Assembly (NCBI GenBank): GCA_037349315.1
Contig: JBAIAC010000156.1
Coordinates: 1,798,001 to 1,862,000, forward strand
Direction: 5' to 3'
From: Chelydra serpentina
Taxonomy: Eukaryota; Chordata; Testudines; Chelydridae
DNA: 64,000 bases
A model generated the notes under the pieces. That model did not search any database, had not been told where the DNA came from, and saw only the letters and a list, made by a program, of their open reading frames with translations. The first letter of the stretch is position 1; each line of letters opens with the position of its first letter. The position numbers and the translations under genes are program-made. Below, in pieces: positions 50,073 to 59,798 of the stretch.

Positions 50073-50736
50073 ATTCTTATTTCTGTGTATAACATCTTTA
50101 AAACACGTATTTCTCCTCCTCTTCCTGTTCCCCTCTCTACCACCAGGGAGCACTCAAATGTCAACTGGTAAGTTCCCAGGCTGGCAGAACGTAATGCTGT
50201 ATGTGTCACGTTTGTGCTCATCATGAGAGTCCCACACAGAACGTGTCTCTGCCACGAAGCTGACACAGGCTGGGCAGCTCTCGAAGGGGTTATCGGCACC
50301 GTAATGAGTGGTGGGGTCATTGGATCTGGGTCATTAGGACTAGCTGAATTGTTTAGGTGGGGGTTAAATCTATTTCTGAATTGTTCACCAGTTTATGCCG
50401 GGCTAATATAATATATCCCATGATCAATAGGTATGATTCACATTACATAGATTAATATGGATAGTATGTGCTTAATGCATGTAACATTATATTATATATA
50501 CACTTCTGGCAGTTACATGGCCTGGAATGGTGGCCTGTGTCTTCCTATAGTCTTGTTCACTTATGCTAAGTAGCCCATAACACTTTGCATTAGCCAGGAA
50601 AACTGTCAGGTTCAGCACATATGGGTGTTCTACTGTAGTAACAGACAGGAATTTACTCTCACTGGAGTGTCCCAAAGATAAAGACAATATTTTTTGGACA
50701 AGCCAAGGAGGTGCATCTTGTTCTTGGTACCTGGTT

Positions 50737-52085
50737 TCAGAGCCATGTTAGTCTGAATCCGCAAAAAGAATGAGGAGTACTTGTGGCACCTTAGAGACTA
50801 AAACATTTATTTGGGCATAAGCTTTCGTGGGCTAAAACCCACTTCATCAGATGCATAGAGTGGAACATACAGTAGGAGGATATATATATACAGAGAACAA
50901 GAAAAGGTGGAGGTTGCCATACTAACTCTAGGAGGCTAATCAATTAAGGTGAGCTATTATCAGCAGGAGAAAAAAAAATTTGTAGTGATAATCAGGGTGG
51001 CCCATTTCAAACAGTTGACAAAAAGGTGTGAGTAACAGTAGGGGGAAATTAACATGGGGAAATAGATTTCAGTGTGTGTAATGACCCAGCCACTCCCAGT
51101 CTTTATTCAAGCCTAAATTAATGGTATCCAGTTTGCAAATTAATTCCAGTTCAACAGTTTCTCGTTGGAAGCTGTTTCTGAAGTTTTGTTGTTGAAGAAT
51201 TGCCACCTTTAGGTCGATTACTGAGTGGCCAGAGAGGTTGAAGTGTTCTCCTACTGGTTTTTGAATGTTATGACTCCTTGTTATGATGACAGATTTGTGT
51301 CCATTTATTCTTTTGCATAGAGACTGTCTGGTTTGGTCAATGTACATGGCAGAGGGGCATTGGTGGCACATGATGGCATACATCATAATATGGAGATATG
51401 CCTAGCTCATAGAACTGGAAGGACCATGAAAGGTCATCGAGTCCAGTCCCCTGCCTTCACTAGCAGGACCAAGTACTGTCCCCTGACAGATTTTTGCCCC
51501 AGATCCCTAAATGGCCCCCTCAAGGATTGAACTCACAACCCTGGGTTTCGCAGGCCAATGCTCAAACCACTGCGCTATCCCTCCCCCCTAAATTGGTAAA
51601 TATGCAGGTGAACGAGCCCCTGATGGTGTGGCTGATGTGGTTAGGTCCTATAATGGTGTCCCTTGAATAGATATGTGGACAGAGTTGGCACCAGGATTTC
51701 TTGCAGGGTTTGGTTCCTGGGTTAGTGTTTTTGTTGTGTGGATGCTGGTGAGAATTTGCTTCAGGTTAGGGGGCTGTCTGTAAGCAAGGACTGGCCTGTC
51801 TCCAAAGATCTGTGAGAGTGAGGGATCGTCCTTCAGGATAGGTTGTAGATCTTTGATGATGCACTGGAGAGGTTTTACTTGGGGGCTGAAGGTGACGGCT
51901 AGTGGCGTTCTGTTACTTTCTTTGTTGGGCCTGTCCTGTAGTAGGTGATTTCTGGGTACCCTTCTGGCTCTGTCAATCTGTTTCTTCACTTCAGCAGGTG
52001 GGTATTGGAATTTTAAGAACGCTTGATAGAGATCTTGTAGGTGTTTGTCTCTGTCTGAGGGATTGGAGCAAATGCAGGTGTTTGT
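50737..52085 (-). mobile_element. Second Penelope-like element, 3' half, decayed
   Basis: The 3' UTR landmark (GCTTTCGTGGGCTAAAACCC, ACTTCATCAGATGCAT) is at 50.82 kb. The minus frames give YAIMCHQCPSAMYIDQTRQS (GIY-YIG with G to D), KKQIDRARRVPRNHLLQDRP and LKDDPSLSQIFGDRPVLAYR. The RT core is absent. A SINE is inserted at 51406-51590. Confidence 0.9.
51406..51590 (-). mobile_element. Cry-type SINE inserted in the Penelope-like element
   Basis: Minus-strand head GGGATAGCGCAGTGGTTTGA with the B box AGTTCAATCC, and a diverged CR1-type tail (CAGGGGACTGGACTCGATGA). It splits the GIY-YIG region of the surrounding element. Confidence 0.85.
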
Positions 52086-52323
52086 CCCAGATACCCATAT
52101 GGTACCAGAAAAACGAGGTAGAAAGATGGTAGGTTAAGACTAACCTCAGAGGATGCATACAGTACCTCTTTCCTTGTAAACAGGTTGGGTATGAAAAGGA
52201 CAGCTTTAGGGAGTGACTTTGGACACAAGCCTTCTATGTAAAGCAAATTCAGTACTGCTGCAGGAGATGAGTTCCCGGAAAGTGGAGTTGTATTGAACCT
52301 TTGTTCCTGTGATATGCTATTAC

Positions 52324-53087
52324 TAAGGCTATGTTTTAGTCACAGGTATTTTTAGTAAAAGTCATGGACAGGTCACGGGCAGTACTCAAAAACTGACAGT
52401 CCGTGACCTGTCCACGACTTGTACTATATACCCCTAATGAAAACTTGGGCCGGGGAACCGCGGGTGCTCTTGGGGAGTGGCCCGGGGGCACTGCGGGTGC
52501 TGGAGGGAGGTGACCCGGGGCGCACCACGGGTTCGGGGGTGTAGCCCAGGAAGGCGGTCGCAGGTCCTGGGAGCGGGAGGTGGCAGCACATAGTCCAGGA
52601 CCCCTGCTGGTGCTGGTGGGGAGGGTTGGCGGGGCTGGCCAGAGCTGTCCCTTCAGCTCCTAGGGGGAGGGAAGGCCAGGGGGGCTCCGTCGCTGCCCCT
52701 GCCATGAGCACCGGCTCCATAGCTCCCATTGATTGGGAACTGCAGCCAATGGGAACTGGGGTTGGGGCCTGGAGGCAGAGGCAGCGCACAGAGCCCCCTG
52801 GTCCCTCCGCCTAGGAGCTGCAGGGACATGCCGGCTGCTTCCGTGGAGCCCACCTCAAGGTAAGCACTGCCCCACACCTCAACCCCCTGCCCATCCCTGA
52901 GCCCCCTCCCACACCCAAACTACTGCTGCGGTAGGGAGGCAGGGGGGCAGAGGGGGGGGTGGCCCAAGACTGCCCCAGCAGTGGCTGCCCAGAGCCATCC
53001 ACCCCAGCCACTGCAGAAGTCTTCGAGGTCACAGAAAATTACGGAATCCGTGACTTCCATGACCTCTGTGACAGACACCCAGCCGTA
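52324..53087. mobile_element. hAT-type element with perfect 8-bp duplication
   Basis: Flanked by GCTATTAC on both sides (52316-52323 and 53088-53095). Ends TAAGGCTATGTTTTAGTCAC and, reversed, TACGGCTGGGTGTCTGTCAC. Subterminal GTCATGGACAGGTCACGG-type blocks recur inverted. The GC-rich interior has no transposase. Confidence 0.9.
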
Positions 53088-53217
53088 GCTATTACTGACT
53101 TTTAGCAATAAACCAGACCGAGATTGGATATTTGGTCTATTGGGCATATTGCATAATGAACCAAAGTGTAGTCGAGCAAATGACCATACGGTTTACCAAC
53201 AGAAGGGAAAATCCAGA

Positions 53218-53596
53218 TGTGACACTACACCCCATATTCTTCATAGAGATATCGTTATGATACGAATCTGGCATAACAGATGTGTTCTATGCAAGATGGG
53301 TCATGGGAGGTGTCATTGGAAAGGTTATGATTTACTGAATATGATTATCCTGTTTCTATACATGTATCTATTCTGTATGTGGAGTTAGGAATATTGACTA
53401 TGTAACAATCACAAGAGGGTTTACACCTGGGGAACATCCACCAGACAGTAGGCAATCAGCCTTAATGGACCATTTAAGATGGACAAGAGAACTTTGAAGA
53501 TGCTAATCTCCCACCTTCCTGAGAAGCTTCCTGGGATGCTGTTTTGACACTGCAGGGTCATGCGATCATGTCACCTGGTACTGGACTAGTAGTATA
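53218..53596 (+). mobile_element. LTR fragment
   Basis: Starts TGTGACACTAC and contains GGTGTCATTGGAAAGGTTAT and GATTTACTGAATATGATTAT; related to the minus fragment at 33180-33516. It is cut on the right by the solo LTR at 53597. Confidence 0.55.
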
Positions 53597-54447
53597 TGTC
53601 ATGGACTCAGAGGTCGTGCCCACTCTTGGCCCCGTGCGGTCCGTGGGGGGGTGCCCCTTTCAGTGAGACAGCCCTTCTCGGGGGTCCACTCTCTTTTGGG
53701 GTTCAGCCCCTCCACCTCCTGGAGCCGCACCTCTCTGAGCCTTAGCACACCTTTTTCTCACCCTGGGCCCCCTCAGGGAGTCCACGCACTCTGAACCCCC
53801 GGGCCTCCACCCCCGAAGGGGACGATGCAACCCTGTTCTCTAGACCAGAGTGACTCTCAGCCAGCGTCAAACAGGAGGGATGATTGAGCGTTGAACACAA
53901 CACAGGAACTCTCAGGGCTCTCAGGCCTGGCCTCCCCCCAGCCCAGCACATCCAGCTCTCTCCTGTATCCAGGTGGGCTCTGCCTGCTTCCTCTCTCCAG
54001 CCCAGAGCCACCCTGATTCCCAGCTGGGCGGTGGATATCACTGGCCCCAAGCCCCGCCTCTGTCCATTGTCTTCTCTCCAGGTAAACAGCCCTGCAAACA
54101 GGATTGTCTGGGGCTCTTCTCTGTCTCTGGCCCCCTGTGGCTGGAACCAGTTGATTAGGCCCCCAGGGCTCCTCCCTTTGCAGCCTATTGTTCTCCCACA
54201 GGCCAGAACCGGCTGCGGACTCCTGAGATGGCTTCCAGGTCACCTGTCACCGGGGTCTACGTCCATGGCTGGGGTCTCCAGTTCCCTCGCCAGTCCCTGT
54301 AACAACAAACTCCCTCTCCCATCACCTCGTTAAACCCATAACACCCAGGGAAACTGTGTCCCACCCCCTCTGCATGCAACCCCTAGGAAACCAAGAAAAC
54401 CCCCCATAGGCAACAAGGAAAACAGGAAACTCCCCCATGCCATCACA
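53597..54447 (-). mobile_element. Solo LTR with perfect 5-bp duplication
   Basis: An 851-bp block starting TGTCATGGACTC and ending CATGCCATCACA on the plus strand, flanked by GTATA on both sides (53592-53596 and 54448-54452). TG and CA ends and 5-bp duplication fit an LTR retroelement. Internal frames are not supported. Confidence 0.9.
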
Positions 54448-54593
54448 GTATATTTCCACTAATGGGGGTGGGGGAATCAAACTGGGAAACAAAGGATTCC
54501 CGGCATATGTAAATACTATGTAAGGCAGGGAAGTGAGTTAATCAAGTTTCATTCTTCACTGAATCCCTGCCCAGGGTGACTGCTGGAAACATC

Positions 54594-56033
54594 TTAGGCC
54601 CTGTCTACACTGGCAAGTCTCTGCACAGTAAAGCAGCTTCTGCGCTGTAACTCCCGAGGTGTACACACTGCCAAGCCACTTCATGCTCAGAAACTGCGCA
54701 GTTGTAGCACTGTGAAAAACCACCCTGACGAGAGGTGTAGAGCTTTCTGTGCCGGGGCCAGTGTAGACACCCTGCTCGATTACAGCGCTGCAATCAGCCT
54801 CCGGGAGATGTCCCACAATGCCTGTTCTGGCCTCTCTGGTCATCAGTTTGAACTCTACTGTCCTGCCCTCAGGTGACCAACCGTCATCCCCACCCCATAA
54901 ATTCCTTTAGAATTTTGAAAGTCCCCTTCCTGTTTGCTCGGTGACACATGATAGAAACGGGCCATGACCAGGACACGTCAAAGTGAATGAGCTGCCGAAC
55001 GCCTACCACAAGGTGCGGGAGGCAAACCGCCGCTCCAGTGCTGCGCCCAAGAGCTTCCGGTTCTACAAAGATCTGGACGCAATACTGGGCAGCCACCCCA
55101 CCTCCACTGCAAAGACCACTGTGGGATACTTCGGTGGCTCGTGTGCCAATTGGAAGTGGACAGAGCCAGGAAGAGTAAATCTTGGAGGAGGATGTGGAGG
55201 TGGAGAGGCACCCAAAGGCAGACGACGACTCGGAGGTCAGAGATGCATGCAGCCAGGAGCTCTTTTCTACCCCGGAGGAGGCTAGCCAGTCACAGCTGTT
55301 GGATGTTGGTGAAGCACAAACAGGAGAGACTCTCGTAAGTGGATTTGATTTTGGGAATCGCTGAAGCGAGTTGTTGGGGAAGGAGGGTTGCAGAAAGCAG
55401 GCTTGTCTCCCACCGCATGCCTAGTCTGAGCAGCAGAACAGGCTGTTGATTGACTCCCTCACTTCAGGGAAACGTCCCTCAGAAATCTCCAGGAAACTCT
55501 CATGGCTATACTGGCTGTGTTTTAAAGCACTGAGTCAGTGTTCTCTGTGTTGCACCCAATACTGCTTCTGTAAAATGTGGTGTTTAAACTTCAAAGCGAT
55601 GACCTTGGGAGCCCAGCCTCCCTCTTTGTTATCGGTGGCTGAACGGCTGCGCAGAATTAGAAAGTGGCCAAGAAGAGCTCAGGATTTTCTGCGTGAGGTT
55701 CTGATGCACTCTGCCGCTGAGAAACAGGAGTTGAAGGAGTGCTGGGACAGTGAGAAGAGGGACTGACAGAATATCAGAATGAAGCCACAGAGCGGCTCTT
55801 AACGGTTATGAAGCGCCAAGCAGACACGCTCCAGGCGATACCAGCTCTGCAAACCGAGCAGCTCCGCGCCCGCCCTCCCCTGCAGCCAGTGTCACAAAAC
55901 ACTTTCCCCTGCGTCCCGCAGACACCGTCAACACACTCTTATCAACCTCCTGGCTCCAGTCTGTACCCGCGGCATTCCACTCCTCCCCCCTCACAGTCCA
56001 GCACTGCGGACTCCCACTACCCACTTGTGACGA
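54594..56033 (+). mobile_element. Harbinger/hAT-type element with Myb/SANT-like protein remnant
   Basis: The left end (TTAGGCCCTGTCTACACTGG) has the style of turtle DNA-transposon ends. At 54990-55100 the frame MNELPNAYHKVREANRRSSA then PKSFRFYKDLDAILGSHPTS matches the end of a Myb/SANT-like (MADF-like) DNA-binding domain found in transposon accessory proteins. Further on, LRRIRKWPRRAQDFLREVLM and LQAIPALQTEQLRARPPLQP follow with breaks. It is truncated on the right by the LTR at 56034. The protein is broken. Confidence 0.65.
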
Positions 56034-56591
56034 ACTAGGACTGTAGTTAAGGTTTCCCTGAGTACTGTGTGGGTGCCTCAGTTTCCCCTATGCGGTGCTT
56101 GAGTATCTAGGTGGTGGGACAACGGTGCATGATTGTTACAAAGCCCTAGAAGGCAGAGGCCTGGACACAGAGAATGGCCCTGTCTGCTGGCAACAGATGG
56201 CCCGGCCCCTCCCCCGGCAAAGGTGAGAGCTGAAGGTGTGAGAACAAAGGGATCAGGTGACCTCCTGGCCCGGGAAGCAGACAAAGGCGGAGGAGGGGCT
56301 AGAGAGTTTGAGTTGGAATCTGGCCGGGGAAGAGGCGAGCGAGGCAGACAGGGTCTGGCCTCCCTGCCCCGGTTGGAGCTGTGGGGCGAAATGCAGGGAG
56401 CCCCAGGCTGGGGTCTAAGCTCCCTGCCCCCCGGAAGGACCCGACTGAGGGGTCCTGGATGTACTGACAAGCTCTGGTTGGACTGTGTTCCTGGCATCTC
56501 TAATAAACCTTCTGTTCTACTGGCTGGCTGAGACTCCCAGTGAATCCGGGGAAGAGGGGTGCAGGGCCGGACTCCCCTATACTCCGTGACA
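56034..56591 (+). mobile_element. 5' LTR of a Ty3/gypsy element
   Basis: Begins TGTGACGAACTAGGAC (within 56027-56042) and ends ACTCCGTGACA, followed by ACTGGTGGCAGCGGTGGGAC, the purine-rich text usual after gypsy LTRs at the primer-binding site. AATAAACCTTCTGTTCTACT with a poly(A) signal lies near 56501. It is homologous to the solo LTR at 11363-11804. Confidence 0.85.
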
Positions 56592-57054
56592 ACTGGTGGC
56601 AGCGGTGGGACGTTCTGCACCCCGTGAACAGCGCTTCCTGCAGTAAGTAACTGGGGAGCAGTAGAACGAAGGGGGGCTAACGAGGACCAGGCGTGCTGAA
56701 GGCTCACGGAGGAGCGGTTTCGGGGAGCGGAGGAGCTACGCTTAACCCCTGGGAGTGTGTGTCCAGCGAGAAGGACTGTGCAATGAGGGGGTCCCCCTGG
56801 GGGCTACAGTGAGCAGTCCCAGGGGCGGAGGAGCCTGCGGCTTGGCCCTGGGAGAGAGAAGGAATTTTGCAGTGACAGGGTTCCCCTGGGGGTGCCGTGA
56901 GTGGACCCAGGGGCGCAGGAGCTGCAGCTCGACCCTGGCAAAGAGGCGGTGACCTGGAGAAGGGCTGGCACACTTGGGGTTCTTCCTGGAAACCGTGGGG
57001 AGCTAAGAGCACACAGGCCTGCGAGTCCACAGCAAACTTGGGAGCAGTGAAGTG
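56592..57054 (+). other. Gypsy element leader
   Basis: Primer-binding region and untranslated leader before the ORF. It contains loose repeats of a CCAGGGGCGSAGGAGC theme and no supported gene. Confidence 0.6.
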
Positions 57055-59622
57055 ATGGCGTATCGCCTTCTCCTTAAGAAGAGCATTGTAACCCTGTGCA
57101 AAAAGAGAGGGATACCCATTGGAAAGCTCACTAAAGCCCAGTTAATCACGCGGCTGGAGGAAGGTGACCATTCCAGGGAGCAGATTCCGGACCCCAATGG
57201 GGCTACAGCAGGATCTGGGAGCAGCTGGAGTGATAGCCTGGCATCCCCAAGAGTCTGGTCCCCAACCAGACGGAGGTCTTCACGATCGGGTTCCCCAGCA
57301 GGGGATCGGAGACGGATGGGACTGGAGCTGAGTCCGAGAGAGCAAGAGGACGGTGAGAGACAGCAAGAGCCCGAGAAAGACCTACAGAAGAAGCAGCAGC
57401 GTGAACTTGCGGTGGTGGAATGGAGAGGCATAGGGGACTGGCCAGGGGTAAGTGGGGACAGATCCCGGGGTGCCAGCTCCGCAGGGAACCTCGATCCTAA
57501 ATTGCTGCCCCTGGTTAAGGAGGGTGGGGATGTGGAGGCCCACCTCACTGCCTTGGAGCAGGCTGGTGATTGGAACCAGGGAGACCCTGCGGAAAAGCCC
57601 CGGGATTTAACCCCCTTGCTGGGTCCCAAGGCCATAAACTCCACCAGCCAGAAGGGTGGGATGGTGGACGGATTTCCACTCCTGGCCCTGGACTCCAGCC
57701 CTATGGACCCCCAGTGGAAACGGAAGCTGATGGTCAATGGAGAGACATTCGGGGGGTGGCAAGACCCCGGGACAGAGAGAGTTGTGGTCAGGCCCCGGGT
57801 GGTGCACCCCCACCAGCTGCTGGGGGGCTGTATGACCTGGGTGAGGGTCCCCGGGACGGACCCATTCGCCCTGCCTATGGCCCAGATCCCTGTGCAGACC
57901 CAGGAGGGGTCGGGCTGGCTGGTGGTTGGGGGTCTCCAGGATATCAGCGGTGAGGTGCTGTTGGGGGGTGACTGTGTATCTTTGGGACAGGATCCAGGCC
58001 CTGTAACGGCCGAGGATTTGAATTTGAACTCAGGAAACCAATTCGCTAAGAGGGAAATGGTCAGTGAAAATGCAAATGACCTGGCTGGCAGGGGGGAGGA
58101 GCTGCCAGGACCCGGTTACCTACCTGCCTGTAACCAGACCCCTAGGGCGGGGTGGGTCAGAGAGATGCTCCCCACCCCCCTGCACACTGGAGAGGTGGCT
58201 CACGCTGGCTCTGATGCTGTTACCAAAGCAGCGAGCTCGCTGCCTGGCCCCACAGGGACAGCCAGGGCAGCGCTGAGCCCGGGGGGAGCAGAGACCCCAG
58301 CTGAGTGGGGGAACACACAGGCAGGGCAGGACGGCTGCCAACCAGGCTTGCCTGGTCCAGAGGTGCTGCCGGGAAGTGATTCCACGGCAGGGAGGGAGCC
58401 ACCAGGGACAGGGCTCAGTGGGGCCGTGACCCCAGGCCTGGCCAGTGAGCTGCAGAGGGATCCCACTTTGGAGAAGCTAAGGGAACTTGCTGGCCACAGC
58501 ACTGCAAACCCCCTTGGGGAAGACTGCAGAGACAGATCCCTGTGGGAGAAGGGATTCCTGTGCCGGGAATGGGCTTCCCAAGGGGAAGTAGAACTGCGGG
58601 GAATCAGGAGGCAGCCGGTGGGGCACCCGAAGTATCATCACCGGCTATTATACCTGGTCCAGGGTAAGGGAGAAGATCCCTGGAGGTCCCTGCCCATCAG
58701 GGAGGAACCTTTCCAGAAGGTGGCTATGAATGGGGTGGGCCCCCTCAGCAGGGCAGCCCAGTCGGGGAAGAAGTACATTCGGGTGGTGGTAGATTTTGCC
58801 ACCCGCTACCCTGAGGCGGTACCCTTATCCTCCATTGAAGCAGACACCGTGGCGGATGCGCTGCTGACCATTTTCAGCCGAGTGGGGTTCCCCAAGGAAG
58901 TCCTGACAGACCAAGGGTCCAACTTCATGTCGGCCCTGCTCCGGTGCTTGTGGGAGAAATGTGGGGTCCGGCACAGTTGGGCCTCAGCATATCATCCCCA
59001 GTGCAATGGGCTGGTGGAGAGAATTCAGGGGACCATGAGGCTGATGCTGAAGACTTGCATCAATCAGCATCCACAGGACTGGGACAAGTACCTGCCCCAC
59101 CGATGGCACAAGGAAGTGCCCCAGGAATCACCAGGGGGCTTCCCTTTCAAGCTGTGGTATGGGAGGAGAGTAAGGGGACCCCTAGAACCGGTAAGGGACA
59201 ATTGGGAGGAGAATGGGGAAGACCCCCTGATGGATCTCTCCCCTGAGATGGGAGCCCATCCTTCCATCAGGTGTCCCCCAGTCAGAGTAACTGGGAAAAG
59301 AGCCCAGAACCTGGAGAGAGAGGCCAAGGACAGGCTGGCTTTAGAGGTGAACCAGTCATTCAACAGCCCAGGGCTGGCCAAGGTGGAGGCGATCAGATTT
59401 TGGCCTGTTCCCCAGACCAAGAAACAGGTCCAGGCCTTTAGCGGGATGTTGGGATACTACCAGAGGTTTGTACCCCCCTTTAGCTCCCTAGCTGCCCCCA
59501 TCACACCACTGCACTCAACCCCCGTCCCTCTGCAGTTTGGCCTTGCTGCAGTACAGCACCCGCTGCATTGTACTCCAAAGGAGAAGGTTGGAAATGATCC
59601 CGGGACATACACAAATCTTTAG
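57055..59622 (+). CDS. Ty3/gypsy polyprotein-like ORF with scrambled domains (gag-PR-IN-RT remnant)
   Basis: One uninterrupted 855-codon frame from ATG at 57055. Residues 1-50 look like a gag start (LKKSIVTLCKKRGIPIGKLT). About 225-300 resembles a retropepsin (KLMVNGETFGGWQDPGTERV to VLLGGDCV), but D-T/S-G is D-P-G. About 565-660 is an integrase core (RVVVDFATRYPEAVPL, LTDQGSNF, CNGLVERI) with the D-35-E spacing kept, but the expected first Asp region reads MNGVGPL. About 780-830 is the RT thumb-side text (RFWPVPQTKKQVQAFSGML), which normally precedes integrase. RT catalytic and RNase H regions are absent. It is non-autonomous; whether host-used is unknown. Confidence 0.85.
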   Translation: MAYRLLLKKSIVTLCKKRGIPIGKLTKAQLITRLEEGDHSREQIPDPNGATAGSGSSWSDSLASPRVWSPTRRRSSRSGSPAGDRRRMGLELSPREQEDGERQQEPEKDLQKKQQRELAVVEWRGIGDWPGVSGDRSRGASSAGNLDPKLLPLVKEGGDVEAHLTALEQAGDWNQGDPAEKPRDLTPLLGPKAINSTSQKGGMVDGFPLLALDSSPMDPQWKRKLMVNGETFGGWQDPGTERVVVRPRVVHPHQLLGGCMTWVRVPGTDPFALPMAQIPVQTQEGSGWLVVGGLQDISGEVLLGGDCVSLGQDPGPVTAEDLNLNSGNQFAKREMVSENANDLAGRGEELPGPGYLPACNQTPRAGWVREMLPTPLHTGEVAHAGSDAVTKAASSLPGPTGTARAALSPGGAETPAEWGNTQAGQDGCQPGLPGPEVLPGSDSTAGREPPGTGLSGAVTPGLASELQRDPTLEKLRELAGHSTANPLGEDCRDRSLWEKGFLCREWASQGEVELRGIRRQPVGHPKYHHRLLYLVQGKGEDPWRSLPIREEPFQKVAMNGVGPLSRAAQSGKKYIRVVVDFATRYPEAVPLSSIEADTVADALLTIFSRVGFPKEVLTDQGSNFMSALLRCLWEKCGVRHSWASAYHPQCNGLVERIQGTMRLMLKTCINQHPQDWDKYLPHRWHKEVPQESPGGFPFKLWYGRRVRGPLEPVRDNWEENGEDPLMDLSPEMGAHPSIRCPPVRVTGKRAQNLEREAKDRLALEVNQSFNSPGLAKVEAIRFWPVPQTKKQVQAFSGMLGYYQRFVPPFSSLAAPITPLHSTPVPLQFGLAAVQHPLHCTPKEKVGNDPGTYTNL

Positions 59623-59659
59623 CCGTCCCAGGACCTTTCTGTGATTCTGTGTAGTGATG

Positions 59660-59798
59660 CTAGGCCCTCTGCACTGTGGTCAGATTCCCCCATAGGTACT
59701 GAGCAAAATAAATGGTTATGGGGTAGGGAGTGGTAGGGCAGAAAGTAATGCTTCCCCTTTTCACATCGCCTCAGGCACTCGACCCATGGGTCCTTTGT
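59660..59798 (-). repeat. Dispersed repeat fragment shared with the inverted-duplication arms
   Basis: The text CTGCACTGTGGTCAGATTCC, then CCATAGGTACTGAGCAAAAT and TAGGGCAGAAAG recurs at 48825-48900 and, reversed, at 37490-37560. Family unknown. Confidence 0.6.

Larger units (their letters stand above)
48361..50462 (-). repeat. Right arm of inverted duplication
   Basis: Reverse-complement match to 36618-38145. The match runs to about 49697 (GGATAACTGCGGATCTGTCT), is broken by roughly 660 bp unique to this arm (49698-50357), and resumes at GGTTAAATCTATTTCTGAAT up to ATTAATATGG near 50462. Confidence 0.8.

Noticed and set aside
53742..54333. Overlapping frames of 100-150 codons on both strands
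   Set aside because: They lie within a solo LTR with perfect GTATA duplications.
57003..57737. 244-codon minus-strand frame opposite the gypsy ORF
   Set aside because: It is a shadow of the plus-strand gag/protease frame with no domains of its own.
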